The notes under the pieces were generated by a model that did not search any database, was not told where the DNA came from, and saw only the letters and a list, made by a program, of their open reading frames with translations. Both the position numbers and the translations under genes were made by a program. DNA of 64,000 bases from Chloroflexi bacterium HGW-Chloroflexi-2 (GTDB taxonomy: Bacteria > Chloroflexota > Anaerolineae > Anaerolineales > Anaerolineaceae), in NCBI GenBank assembly GCA_002840735.1, contig PHBY01000014.1:1-64000 (forward strand), in the 5' to 3' direction. Position 1 is the first letter of the stretch. Each line of letters starts with the position of its first letter. This document shows, in pieces, positions 1-7,360 of the stretch.

Positions 1-115
1 CAACATGATGGTCGAACTGATCGTCCCGGTGGCGTTGGAACAGGGTTCAAAATTTGCAATTCGCGAAGGCGGCCTGACCGTAGGCGCTGGCGTGATCACG
101 AAAATTCTTGAGTAA
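1..115 (+). CDS. tuf: Elongation factor Tu, 3' end only
   Basis: Only the last 37 codons are present; the frame opens at base 2 and stops with TAA at 113-115. The translation ends in [17 protein letters not shown], the conserved end of EF-Tu domain 3, the GTPase that brings aminoacyl-tRNA to the ribosome. Its position directly before rpmG, tRNA-Trp, secE and nusG is the classic bacterial order, which supports the call. Confidence 0.93.
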   Translation, partial: NMMVELIVPVALEQGSKFAIREGGLTVGAGVITKILE

Positions 116-132
116 TTTATTGTAAAGGAGCT

Positions 133-165
133 AGGCGCAATCGGGTCTTATGGCTGGTTGCGCCT
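133..165 (+). other. Hairpin in the tuf-rpmG spacer
   Basis: AGGCGCAA at 133-140 can pair with TTGCGCCT at 158-165, leaving a 17-base loop. No T-run follows, so it is not an obvious terminator. It could be an RNA-processing or translational element ahead of rpmG. Function is not known. Confidence 0.35.
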
Positions 166-175
166 GTGAAAGACT

Positions 176-343
176 ATGGCATCAAAGAAAGATATCCGCC
201 CAGTAATCACATTTGCGTGTGGTGAATGCAAAGAGAGAAATTACACCTCTCAGAAAAACCGCCGCAATGATCCGGGCCGTATGGAATTAAGTAAATACTG
301 TCCACGTTGTCGGAAGCACACTCTGCATCGCGAGACGAAGTAA
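176..343 (+). CDS. rpmG: Large ribosomal subunit protein bL33
   Basis: A 55-residue protein starting at ATG 176, too short for most ORF filters. It reads [18 protein letters not shown] and continues with [13 protein letters not shown], typical of bL33. Two CxxC pairs (CGEC and CPRC) mark the zinc-binding form of the protein. bL33 sits near the E site of the 50S subunit. The gene lies between tuf and tRNA-Trp, its usual place. Confidence 0.95.
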   Translation: MASKKDIRPVITFACGECKERNYTSQKNRRNDPGRMELSKYCPRCRKHTLHRETK

Positions 344-401
344 GCTCAATGGCAGTTGGTTGTAGGTTTCTTGAATGAAAATAGCAACTGACGGTCAACC
401 T

Positions 402-474
402 AGGCGAGTAGCTCAATTGGCAGAGCACCGGTCTCCAAAACCGGGGGTTGCGGGTTCAATTCCTGCCTCGCCTG
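402..474 (+). tRNA. tRNA-Trp (anticodon CCA)
   Basis: A full cloverleaf is visible. The acceptor stem AGGCGAG (402-408) pairs with CTCGCCT (467-473), with discriminator G at 474. The anticodon stem CCGGT (428-432) pairs with ACCGG (440-444), and the loop carries CCA at 435-437. The T arm includes GGGTTCAATTC. The 3' CCA end is not encoded. A tRNA-Trp between rpmG and secE is a common bacterial arrangement. Confidence 0.97.
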
Positions 475-490
475 CCTGAAAGCCAGACAG

Positions 491-514
491 CGCCGTCCGA
501 CCAGGCGGCGTTTT
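491..514 (+). terminator. Possible terminator after tRNA-Trp
   Basis: CGCCG (491-495) pairs with CGGCG (506-510), and inner CC/GG pairs extend the stem past a bulge. TTTT follows at 511-514. It is weak and may only attenuate transcription into secE. Confidence 0.4.
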
Positions 515-537
515 GGGTGTAAAAAAAGGAGAGAAAA

Positions 538-804
538 TTGGCAGCTAAGTTTCTGAAACCAAAAGAAAAAGAAGTCACAAAACGTTCAAATAAAGCCTCG
601 AGCTCAGCAAAGAAGAAACAGAATCGACTAGCTCGTTTTTGGCGTACCACGATTGGAGAATTGCGCAAAGTTAGCTGGCCAACTCCACAAGAAGCCTGGA
701 AATTAACGAAGGTTGTGTTGGTTGTGGTTTTTGTTATGGCAGCGATTTTGGGATTATTAGATTTTATATTTTCTCGCTTGATCGCTGCTTTGGTAGCTAT
801 TTAA
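538..804 (+). CDS. secE: Preprotein translocase subunit SecE
   Basis: An 88-residue protein with a TTG start preceded by the ribosome-binding site AAAGGAGAG. SecE is the small essential subunit that clamps the SecY channel in the cytoplasmic membrane. A Lys/Ser-rich cytoplasmic N-terminus (residues 1-35) is followed by the family signature FWRTTIGELRKVSWPT and a single membrane helix at about residues 59-85. Its position directly before nusG is diagnostic of the family. Confidence 0.95.
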   Translation: MAAKFLKPKEKEVTKRSNKASSSAKKKQNRLARFWRTTIGELRKVSWPTPQEAWKLTKVVLVVVFVMAAILGLLDFIFSRLIAALVAI

Positions 805-831
805 CAGCTACAGTAAGTTGAGGAATAACCG

Positions 832-1470
832 ATGGATGATTTTATAAACGATCAGATAAGTCCAGAAGAAGAACCAGAAAAACTGGAACCGGATGAAGTT
901 GTAGAAAAACCAGAATTGGATACGCTGGACTCTGATTTACGTGATGGTGATGCACACTGGTACGTGATCCATTGCTATTCGGGTTATGAGAACAAAGTTC
1001 GCCATAACCTGGAACAACGAATCGATTCCATGGGTATGAAAGACAGAATTTATGATGTTGTTATCCCGACACAGGAAGAAATTGAAGTTAAGGATGGTAA
1101 ACGTCGTACGGTAGAACGACATGTCTTCCCGGGTTATGTTCTGGTTAACATGGTCATGAGTGAAGAATCATGGTATGTAGTGCGCAATACGCCGGGCGTC
1201 ACCGGTTTTGTGGGTATGGGTAACGAACCAACCCCACTCCGCAGTGATGAAGTATCCCAGATTCTACGCCGTATGGAAGCTGAAGCACCCCATGTTAAGG
1301 TGTCTTTCAAAGTTGGTGAACGTGTCCGCATTGTGGATGGTCCCTTCAATGATTTCCGTGGTACTGTGGCAGAGATTGATCTGGATCGTACCAAAGTGCG
1401 TGTGATGGTTAATTTCTTCGGACGTGAAACCCCGGTAGAACTGGACTTTTTGCAAGTAGAAAAATCGTAA
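832..1470 (+). CDS. nusG: Transcription termination/antitermination protein NusG
   Basis: A 212-residue protein that binds RNA polymerase and couples transcription to Rho or the ribosome. Residues 1-40 are a strongly acidic extension. The NGN domain begins at about residue 42 (HWYVIHCYSGYENKVRHNL) and includes VFPGYVLVNM. The KOW motif is near the C-terminus (VGERVRIVDGPFNDFRGTV). It lies 27 bp after secE in the same operon. The acidic N-terminal tail is longer than in E. coli NusG. Confidence 0.96.
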   Translation: MDDFINDQISPEEEPEKLEPDEVVEKPELDTLDSDLRDGDAHWYVIHCYSGYENKVRHNLEQRIDSMGMKDRIYDVVIPTQEEIEVKDGKRRTVERHVFPGYVLVNMVMSEESWYVVRNTPGVTGFVGMGNEPTPLRSDEVSQILRRMEAEAPHVKVSFKVGERVRIVDGPFNDFRGTVAEIDLDRTKVRVMVNFFGRETPVELDFLQVEKS

Positions 1471-1542
1471 ATCTGGCACTTGTTTGAGTGCCTTAATTTA
1501 GTGGGAGGATGAAGAATCCGATAAAACCACGAAGGAGAAATA

Positions 1543-1968
1543 GTGGCAAAGAAATTTAAAGCATTTGTAAAGTTGGTGTTGTCTGCTGGTAAAGCAAACC
1601 CTGCACCTCCCGTTGGTCCTGCGCTTGCAGCGCATGGTGTCAATATTATGGCGTTCTGTAAAGAATATAATGCCCGCACGCAAAACAAAATGGGAGAGAT
1701 TATTCCTGCAGAAATTTCCGTTTATACGGATGGTTCGTTTACATTTATCCTTAAATCGCCACCTACTGCCTTTCTCTTGAAAAAAGCTGCCGGAATCGAA
1801 AAAGGTTCTGCAGTACCGAACAAGGAAAAGGTTGGCAAGGTCACTCGGGACCAGGTGCGTGAGATTGCTGAAACCAAGTTCAAAGATATGAACGCAGTTG
1901 ATATGGAAGATGCAATGGCCCAGATTGAAGGCACCGCCCGCAATATGGGCATTACGGTGGTTGATTAG
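1543..1968 (+). CDS. rplK: Large ribosomal subunit protein uL11
   Basis: A 141-residue protein with a GTG start at 1543 behind AAGGAGAAATA. uL11 forms the stalk base with rRNA helices 43/44, where elongation factors act. The N-terminal domain has [19 protein letters not shown], and the C-terminal RNA-binding domain ends in [10 protein letters not shown]. Length and order (nusG-rplK-rplA) are canonical. Confidence 0.97.
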   Translation: MAKKFKAFVKLVLSAGKANPAPPVGPALAAHGVNIMAFCKEYNARTQNKMGEIIPAEISVYTDGSFTFILKSPPTAFLLKKAAGIEKGSAVPNKEKVGKVTRDQVREIAETKFKDMNAVDMEDAMAQIEGTARNMGITVVD

Positions 1969-2021
1969 TTAATTGTGGGAGGGTGACCTGTGTTGCCCGC
2001 TGGAACCACAGAGGAGAAAAA

Positions 2022-2741
2022 ATGGCAAAAGTAGGAAAGCAATTTAAAGCAGCGCTGGAAAAAGTGGATCGTCAGAAATACTATGAACCTCGCGAAGCGC
2101 TGGAATTAGCAAAAGAATTATCTTTCACAAAATTTGATGGGACGATTGAAGTCCATTTACGCACCGGTTTGGATCCCCGTCAGGCAGATCAACAGGTACG
2201 TGATGTCGTCGTTCTACCCCATGGTCTGGGTAAAACAGTCCGCGTTTTAGTCTTTGCTCAGGGTGAAGGAGCCGCATTGGCTCGTGAAGCCGGCGCTGAC
2301 TATGTTGCTGATGACGATGAATGGATCAAGAAAATTCAGGATGGTTTCACCGATTTTGATGTCGCGATTTCAACCCCGGATATGATGGGTAAGGCTGGCC
2401 GTTTAGGTCGTGTGTTAGGTCCACGAGGTTTGATGCCGAATCCGAAAGCTGGCACCGTTGTTCAGGCACAGGATTTACCACGTGTTATCGAAGAATCCAA
2501 AGCTGGTCGTGTGGAATTCCGTCTGGATAAAACCGCCAATATTCATGCCCCCATTGGTAAGGTTTCTTTCGATCTGGATAAACTGTATGAAAACTTATCC
2601 GCTTTGATGGAAGCTATTCGCAAAGCCAAACCAGCTGGGGCAAAGGGAAGTTATATCCGACGTGTCACCATTGCCTCCACCATGGGTCCGGGTATCAAAG
2701 TGGATGCCACGGTAGCGCAGGCATTGAAGATTAAAGAGTAA
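2022..2741 (+). CDS. rplA: Large ribosomal subunit protein uL1
   Basis: A 239-residue L1-stalk protein. The ATG at 2022 is chosen because it follows GAGGAGAAAAA and gives the normal length; an upstream in-frame start at 1983 would add 13 atypical residues. Family motifs include the [20 protein letters not shown] signature near residue 130. In many bacteria L1 also represses its own operon through an mRNA site; no such site was identified here. Confidence 0.97.
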   Translation: MAKVGKQFKAALEKVDRQKYYEPREALELAKELSFTKFDGTIEVHLRTGLDPRQADQQVRDVVVLPHGLGKTVRVLVFAQGEGAALAREAGADYVADDDEWIKKIQDGFTDFDVAISTPDMMGKAGRLGRVLGPRGLMPNPKAGTVVQAQDLPRVIEESKAGRVEFRLDKTANIHAPIGKVSFDLDKLYENLSALMEAIRKAKPAGAKGSYIRRVTIASTMGPGIKVDATVAQALKIKE

Positions 2742-2764
2742 TTAGCATTTTTAACATTGTGAAT

Positions 2765-2880
2765 ACCCCTGGTTGTGTTACAATTAGGGTTCACCGAAGA
2801 AAGCAGGAGCCTTAGGGCTTAAAATTTCCCGCCGAGGTGGAGACTGAAAGACGAATTACCTGTTTCAGGTTGGATTGTCA
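2765..2880 (+). ncRNA. Ribosomal protein L10 leader (autoregulatory mRNA element)
   Basis: The rplA-rplJ spacer carries the hallmarks of the bacterial L10 leader. TCACCGAAGAAAGCAGGAGCC (2791 onward) and, about 30 bases later, CCCGCCGAGGTGGAGA resemble the conserved kink-turn and loop segments bound by the L10(L12)4 complex. The element lies directly upstream of rplJ and is followed by an intrinsic terminator, which suggests control by transcription attenuation. The match is by eye; ends are approximate. Confidence 0.8.
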
Positions 2881-2886
2881 TGTTTG

Positions 2887-2926
2887 AAGTCTTTACTTTG
2901 GCGAAAAAGTAAAGACTTTTTATTTT
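2887..2926 (+). terminator. Attenuator/terminator between L10 leader and rplJ
   Basis: AGTCTTTAC (2888-2896) pairs with GTAAAGACT (2909-2917) and is followed by TTTTATTTT. It sits between the L10 leader and the rplJ ribosome-binding site. It is best read as a regulated terminator that lowers rplJL transcription when L10 is in excess. Confidence 0.8.
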
Positions 2927-2949
2927 AATTTGAAAGGAAGGAGGTAGGA

Positions 2950-3465
2950 TTGGCATTCACAAAGAAACATAAAGGGAAAATGATGGCTCAATATGAGCAG
3001 TGGCTGCAAGGCAGTGAAGCGGTTTTCTTTCTTGAATATCAGAAAATGAGCATGAAAGAAATCGATGACTTGCGCAAAAAAGTTCGTGAGACTGGCAGTG
3101 AAATTCACGTCGTGAAAAACACATTGTTATCAAAAGCTTTCCAGAACACAGGCATTGACGCTGAGTTTGATATGGAAGGCACCACGATGGCCGGCTTCGC
3201 GTTCAGTGATCCGCCCGCTTTAGCAAAAGTTTTCAAAGAAGTCACTAAAAAATCTGAGGTTTTTGCAGTTAAAAGTGGTTACCTTGGTTCCCGTAAGATC
3301 AGCCAGAAAGACGTTGACTCACTGGCAGAATTACCCGGTTTACCGGTATTACGCGCTACCCTGTTAGGTTTAATCAATTCACCAGCCAGCAAATTGGTAC
3401 GTACCATTGCTGAACCTGCTCGTGGATTGGCAGCTGTTGTAAAAGCTTATTCTGAACAAGGATAA
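2950..3465 (+). CDS. rplJ: Large ribosomal subunit protein uL10
   Basis: A 171-residue protein with a TTG start after GGAAGGAGGTAGGA. uL10 anchors the L7/L12 dimers to the stalk base. Typical segments are FFLEYQKMSMKEIDDLRKKV and VVKNTLLSKAF in the N-terminal rRNA/L11-binding domain; the C-terminal helix for L12 is in the last 40 residues. It is co-transcribed with rplL, 49 bp downstream, and preceded by the leader and attenuator. Confidence 0.96.
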   Translation: MAFTKKHKGKMMAQYEQWLQGSEAVFFLEYQKMSMKEIDDLRKKVRETGSEIHVVKNTLLSKAFQNTGIDAEFDMEGTTMAGFAFSDPPALAKVFKEVTKKSEVFAVKSGYLGSRKISQKDVDSLAELPGLPVLRATLLGLINSPASKLVRTIAEPARGLAAVVKAYSEQG

Positions 3466-3514
3466 GTAAGAAATTAATTATAAATTTATAAATACACTTA
3501 AGGAGTGATTAGAA

Positions 3515-3892
3515 ATGGCTGATTTAGCTAAAATTGTTGATATGTTGAGCGAGCTTTCTGTTTTAGAAGCTGCTGATCTGGTTAAGATGTTGGAAGAAAA
3601 ATGGGGCGTTTCCGCCGCTGCACCTGTCGCTGCCGTCGCTGCTGCTGGTCCTGCCGCTGCTGTTGAAGAAGTTGAAGAACAGACCGAGTTCGATGTTGTT
3701 CTCAAAAATGCTGGTCCCAAGAAAATTGAAACCATCAAGGTTATCCGCCAACTCACCAACCTGGGTCTCGTAGAAGCCAAGAATATGGCCGAAGCTGCTG
3801 ACTCAAAGGTACTCACCGGCGTTTCCAAAGAAGCTGCCGAAGATGCCAAGAAGAAATTGGTTGAAGCAGGCGCTGAAGTAGTAGTTGCCTAA
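3515..3892 (+). CDS. rplL: Large ribosomal subunit protein bL12 (L7/L12)
   Basis: A 125-residue stalk protein. The N-terminal dimerisation helix ([20 protein letters not shown]) is followed by an Ala/Val/Pro-rich hinge (about residues 35-55) and the factor-binding C-terminal domain with [20 protein letters not shown]. The gene ends the operon at a strong terminator; rpoB does not follow, unlike in many bacteria. Confidence 0.97.
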   Translation: MADLAKIVDMLSELSVLEAADLVKMLEEKWGVSAAAPVAAVAAAGPAAAVEEVEEQTEFDVVLKNAGPKKIETIKVIRQLTNLGLVEAKNMAEAADSKVLTGVSKEAAEDAKKKLVEAGAEVVVA

Positions 3893-3910
3893 TTCAACTC
3901 GGATAAAAAC

Positions 3911-3943
3911 TAAAAAACGGCTGAATAACTCAGCCGTTTTTTG
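3911..3943 (+). terminator. Intrinsic terminator after rplL
   Basis: AACGGCTGA (about 3916-3924) pairs with TCAGCCGTT (3930-3938) around a 5-base loop, followed by TTTTTT. The A-run on the 5' side makes it bidirectional, so it may also end lexA transcripts from the minus strand. Confidence 0.9.
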
Positions 3944-3991
3944 ATACTTATCAATGGCAAGAAAAGGATCTAAGACAGGAGAATGTAAATT

Positions 3992-4723
3992 TTACAAAAT
4001 TTCGCTTTTGTATTGTCGAATCACCATCACAACTTTACCCATGATGCGTAATGCTTCGGGATTATCGATGTAGATTGGATCCATGGTGGGGTTGGCAGGT
4101 TGTAAACGGATACGGTTTTTCTCTTTGTAGAAATATTTCAGGGTGGTTTCGTCTTTGTCATCCAGCCAGACAGCGACCATTTCACCGTTGACAGCCTGAT
4201 TGGACGGGCGGATGATGATCAGATCGCCATCATTGACCATGGCATCGATCATGGAATCACCCTGCACTTCGAGGGCGAAAAGTTCACTGACCCGTTCACG
4301 GGCGGGTAGAAGGCTGCGGGCAATTTCCACGCCACTTTCTGAATCGTAATAATTGAAATCGGAAGTTGGCATGGGAATCGGGGAACTGGCGACAATACGA
4401 CCACGTAACGGGATGTTAACCAGATTATCCACCGCAGTGTTGACTGAGCGGACGGTATCCCGCACTTTGGTGCTGATAGCTTTGCCAGCGGAGCGCATCG
4501 GTTTCAAAACACGGATACTGCGGGAGATGCGTCCTTCACGCGAGATGTACTCTTTTTCTTCCAGCTGGTTGAGGTAATAATCTACCAATGAGGTTGATTT
4601 GACATCGATGGAATCACCGATTTCACGAATAGAGGGGGAATAGCCAAATTCATCGATGAACTCGGTCAGATATTCCATTATCCTGCGATGGCGGTCACTG
4701 AGACCTTCTCTTTTTCTAGCCAT
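3992..4723 (-). CDS. lexA: LexA-type SOS repressor
   Basis: A 243-residue protein starting at ATG 4723, behind AAGGAG; 17 upstream in-frame residues are rejected. The N-terminal winged helix (residues 1-70: LSDRHRRIMEYLTEFIDEFG, SPSIREIGD) binds SOS boxes. A long linker (about 71-104) leads to the S24 autoprotease with catalytic Ser157 (VQGDSM) and Lys196 (ETTLKYFYK). The cleavage region reads PLRGRIVASSP, so the scissile pair would be Ala112-Ser113 instead of the usual Ala-Gly. The promoter holds an SOS-box-like site, consistent with self-repression. Another S24 repressor is possible but LexA fits best. Confidence 0.87.
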   Translation of the reverse strand: MARKREGLSDRHRRIMEYLTEFIDEFGYSPSIREIGDSIDVKSTSLVDYYLNQLEEKEYISREGRISRSIRVLKPMRSAGKAISTKVRDTVRSVNTAVDNLVNIPLRGRIVASSPIPMPTSDFNYYDSESGVEIARSLLPARERVSELFALEVQGDSMIDAMVNDGDLIIIRPSNQAVNGEMVAVWLDDKDETTLKYFYKEKNRIRLQPANPTMDPIYIDNPEALRIMGKVVMVIRQYKSEIL

Positions 4724-4758
4724 TTGAATTCTCCTTAATAATCGAATATTTGTACTAT

Positions 4759-4788
4759 ATAATAACACGAACATGTGTCCTAAGTCAA
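4759..4788 (-). promoter_or_regulatory. lexA promoter
   Basis: On the minus strand, TTGACT (4788-4783) and TATTAT (4764-4759) are separated by 18 bases, about 35 bases before the lexA start. The SOS-box-like palindrome lies inside the spacer, where bound LexA would block RNA polymerase. Confidence 0.7.
4768..4781 (-). promoter_or_regulatory. Candidate LexA-binding SOS box
   Basis: CGAACATGTGTCCT on the plus strand differs at three positions from the Bacillus-type consensus CGAAC-N4-GTTCG. It lies between the -35 and -10 elements of lexA. Position and sequence together support autoregulation. Confidence 0.65.
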
Positions 4789-4800
4789 GTACTATTTTTA

Positions 4801-4849
4801 GCTTAAAGCTGATGGCTGATGGCTGAAAGCTGAAAGCTGAAGGCTGATT
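4801..4849. repeat. Heptanucleotide tandem repeat (GCTGAWR)
   Basis: Six consecutive 7-base units run from 4808 to 4849: GCTGATG twice, GCTGAAA twice, GCTGAAG and GCTGATT. A degenerate unit (GCTTAAA) precedes them. The array lies between the lexA promoter and the next gene and carries no ORF. Confidence 0.9.
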
Positions 4850-4884
4850 GTGAATGGCCCTAAAATCATGAAAAAAGATTTAAG

Positions 4885-4940
4885 CTCAACACCTCAACAC
4901 CTCAACACCTCAACACCTCAACACCTCAACACCTCAACAC
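4885..4940. repeat. Octanucleotide tandem repeat (CTCAACAC x7)
   Basis: Seven perfect head-to-tail copies of CTCAACAC. There are no spacers, so it is not a CRISPR array. It lies 35 bases after the heptanucleotide array, in the same intergenic stretch. Confidence 0.95.
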
Positions 4941-4999
4941 CTTATATATAATTATTATTAAGACCTCTGACAATCAATTTAATGATACAGGAGTAAAGC

Positions 5000-5368
5000 A
5001 TGGAGTCATTTCATGATACGATGATGGAAGAAGCAGCAAATGCAGCGCGGGGTGGTGCCCTGGGTTTATCGGGGCATTATAGAGTATATGCTGGGCTTGT
5101 TTTCATCCATGAAAGCTGTCAATTTGAAGCCTGGTTGTTTGGGGTTAACAAGCAGGTTCAAAAACAATACTGGCAACGGATCAAAGATAGCGGCTGGAAT
5201 CAATATCCATTGGTGGCGACTACGCAAGGGGAGGATGCGATTCTCAAGCACGCATTGACAGAAAATCCGAATTTTGATGATATGGATGCTGTGACCGAAC
5301 AGATTGAAATTGGAGTAGTGAAATTTATTGAGGATGTAGAGAGATTCTTGAAGGCTTATCCGGACTGA
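5000..5368 (+). pseudogene. DUF7000-like protein, frameshifted and internally shortened
   Basis: An open frame of 122 codons exists, but it mixes two reading frames of a family recalled as DUF7000. Residues 35-122 (HESCQFEAWLFGVNKQVQKQ, then YWQRIKDSGWN and EIGVVKFIEDVERFLK) match the family's C-terminal half. The expected N-terminal half appears in the +1 frame at about 5040-5100 (QRGVVPWVYRGIIEYMLGL). The roughly 35 residues that usually join the halves are missing. I infer two frame disruptions plus a deletion. The open frame could still yield a chimeric protein. Family identity is from memory; function is unknown. Confidence 0.55.
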
Positions 5369-5402
5369 TGGTGTTACTGCGCAATCCTGGAAGTTTTATA
5401 TA

Positions 5403-5434
5403 TGAAAAAACTGCCGGAGCTACCTCCGGCAGTT
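5403..5434 (-). terminator. Intrinsic terminator, minus strand
   Basis: AACTGCCGGAG (5409-5419) and CTCCGGCAGTT (5424-5434) form an 11-bp stem with a 4-base loop. On the minus strand the stem is followed by TTTTTT. It lies 170 bases past the Crp/Fnr gene, with no other minus-strand gene in between. Confidence 0.75.
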
Positions 5435-5605
5435 ACTGACTATGATTGTGGGTCACTTACAAATTGTGGATTGACTGTCAATAAGCGATAGGCTTCATTG
5501 ACATCCTGTCCTCATTTCCTCTCGTATTTCTTGCCAACAAGCTTACGCCAACACGAATCGAAAATCTTCGACATAAGTAGGATTTAAAACAGAGTTAACG
5601 CGGAA

Positions 5606-6262
5606 TTATTCTATTTTTGACTTGAGCGCATCTATATCAAGAATTCGAATTTGATGCCGATTTACCTCAATAAGCCCCTCATCTACAAATTTTCGTAACG
5701 CACGGTTCAACACATCCGGTACGGTTCCCAAACGGGAAGCCATTTCATTTTGAGTTGCCCATTTGTGGCGGGTAACAGTTTTCTCTTCCATGCTTTCCAC
5801 CAGAACCCGTGCCAGGCGTGATTCGACACTGCGTAACGACAAATCCTCCACCAGGCTGACGAGATGCAGTATGCGACCAGCCAGATCAGCAATCACCTGT
5901 TTCGCCAGGGCTGGATGGGTTTGTATCAGCTCCAGGATGGTATCCTGATCAATCCACCATACATCGCTGTCTTCGAGTGCGATGACGGTTGCCTGGTTGG
6001 GGTGATCGGTAAAAACGGCAATGGCATTGAACACATCGCCTGGTCCGAGGAAATTGAGAACCTGCTCGCGACCGCTCATAGACATTTTGATCACTTTCAA
6101 CCAGCCGCTTTCAACAACGTATAATCCCCCACTGATATCACCTTCCATCACCACGATCTGTTCGGCGCTGAATGAGCGTTTGTTAGCCTTATTCTGGATA
6201 GCCAAAAAGTCTTCCGTGGAAAGGTGGGAAAAATAGGAGACTTTGGAGAGAATTAAGTTCAT
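5606..6262 (-). CDS. Crp/Fnr-family transcriptional regulator
   Basis: A 218-residue regulator. Residues 1-120 form the cyclic-nucleotide-binding-type beta-roll (EQIVVMEGDISGGLYVVESG, then LNFLGPGDVF). A dimerisation helix follows at about 125-150, and the winged helix (ATQNEMASRLGTVPDVLNRA) occupies about 165-215. No Cys cluster for an Fnr-type iron-sulfur centre is present. The RxS phosphate-binding signature of cAMP-binding Crp is not evident, so the ligand is unknown. A minus-strand TATAAT (6294-6289) lies 27 bases before the start. The gene stands alone. Confidence 0.87.
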   Translation of the reverse strand: MNLILSKVSYFSHLSTEDFLAIQNKANKRSFSAEQIVVMEGDISGGLYVVESGWLKVIKMSMSGREQVLNFLGPGDVFNAIAVFTDHPNQATVIALEDSDVWWIDQDTILELIQTHPALAKQVIADLAGRILHLVSLVEDLSLRSVESRLARVLVESMEEKTVTRHKWATQNEMASRLGTVPDVLNRALRKFVDEGLIEVNRHQIRILDIDALKSKIE

Positions 6263-6360
6263 AAAATGGAATTCCGGATTTATTTTTTATTATAGTTGTT
6301 TATTGGTCGAGGATATCTCATTAATAGATCTCTCATGCCGGTCAGGGTTATGTTGGACAA

Positions 6361-6396
6361 TTCTGTAGGGGTTTTCGGCCGAAAACCCCTACAGAA
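6361..6396. repeat. Perfect 36-bp palindrome, family A
   Basis: The left arm TTCTGTAGGGGTTTTCGG (6361-6378) is exactly mirrored by 6379-6396 with no loop. It shares architecture and the core GTAGGGG...CGGCCG...CCCCTAC with the palindrome at 34173-34206. It lies between divergent genes, so a terminator role is unlikely. It resembles a REP/MITE-type dispersed element. Confidence 0.9.
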
Positions 6397-6485
6397 ATAT
6401 CTATTTGGATCTTAATTTAAATAGAAAAAAATTTCTATTTATAGTACAATGAAATCAACTTATCCAAAAAAATTTAGGAGTTGAT

Positions 6486-7257
6486 ATGTTCCCTTTTTTA
6501 GAGTTTTGCAGGAACACACAGAAATCATTGTCTGAATTTTTTAAGGCTTATTCTAAGCTTCCAGATGATCCTACAAATCATACTTCTTTGAGATTATTTT
6601 TCATCATGAATTTTCTACAAGGATTTACCCTCAAACATTGATATTGCTGCTGGTGAAATCGTCGATTTTACAGGTCGAAAATCATCGAAACAAGACATTG
6701 TTCTGTATCGATCCAATTATCCAGTCTTTAGATCGTCCGATTACCAAAATACCTACTTGCTTGAGAGTGTTATTGCAACGATTGAAATATTACCCAGGAA
6801 TAAATCGAATGAATTAAGACAAGCTTTTATTAGTTGTGCCAGTGTAAAAAATCTGAAACCCACAAAACACAATATTATGGCGAATAATTCCCAGGATTAC
6901 ATGGAACTGAAATTAAGAACCGTCCCAAAGACCTTTATTTTCTCATTTTGTAATTCGGTAGATCAGGATGAATTTGTGAAACTTTATCAAACAGCCAAAA
7001 AGGGAACTTCAGGCGTTGTGCCAGATGGCGTTTTTATTCTGGGTGATCCGGCAATCTATGCACTATATGACATGTTTACACGGAAAACTACTTTTATGAC
7101 AAAAGACCCTTTCATCCACTTTTTTCAACATCTTTTTACGATTTTCATGGCAGAAGTAAGCCCATCCATGCTTCTACCGGATATCAGTGCGTCTATTCGT
7201 TATGATTTTTCGAATTATTTTTCAGATCTCGATAAGCAATTGATTGAGTTTACATAA
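6486..7257 (+). pseudogene. DUF6602-like protein split by a frameshift
   Basis: Frame 0 from ATG 6486 (behind TTAGGAG) gives 51 residues (MFPFLEFCRNTQKS...) and stops at 6639. The +1 frame takes over at about 6610 and runs to 7257. It gives YKDLPSNIDIAAGEIVDFTG, KQDIVLYRSN and LLESVIATIEI, a pattern recalled from DUF6602 proteins, predicted nuclease-like folds. The usual ExK near IIEVK reads EIL here, so a catalytic Lys may be lost as well. A one-base indel between 6600 and 6640 would explain the break; no clear slippery site is seen. Sequencing error is an alternative. Confidence 0.55.
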
Positions 7258-7360
7258 GTTTAAATTTTTTTCGGTGGTGTTGCTGGATTACAAAATTGAT
7301 AAGTTTAGAACCACAAAAAATCCCTATAATGAACTTATCAGTAATTCCCGGGAAAAATGA

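Noticed and set aside
1134-1688. 184-residue minus-strand ORF across nusG/rplK
   Set aside because: Shadow of two conserved genes, with no ribosome-binding site and no recognisable motif.
4885-4940. CRISPR array suggested by perfect repeated units
   Set aside because: Units are 8 bases with no spacers and no cas genes nearby; it is a simple tandem repeat.
6607-6641. Programmed frameshift joining the two DUF6602-like frames
   Set aside because: No slippery heptamer, stimulatory stem or internal Shine-Dalgarno is evident; an indel is more likely.
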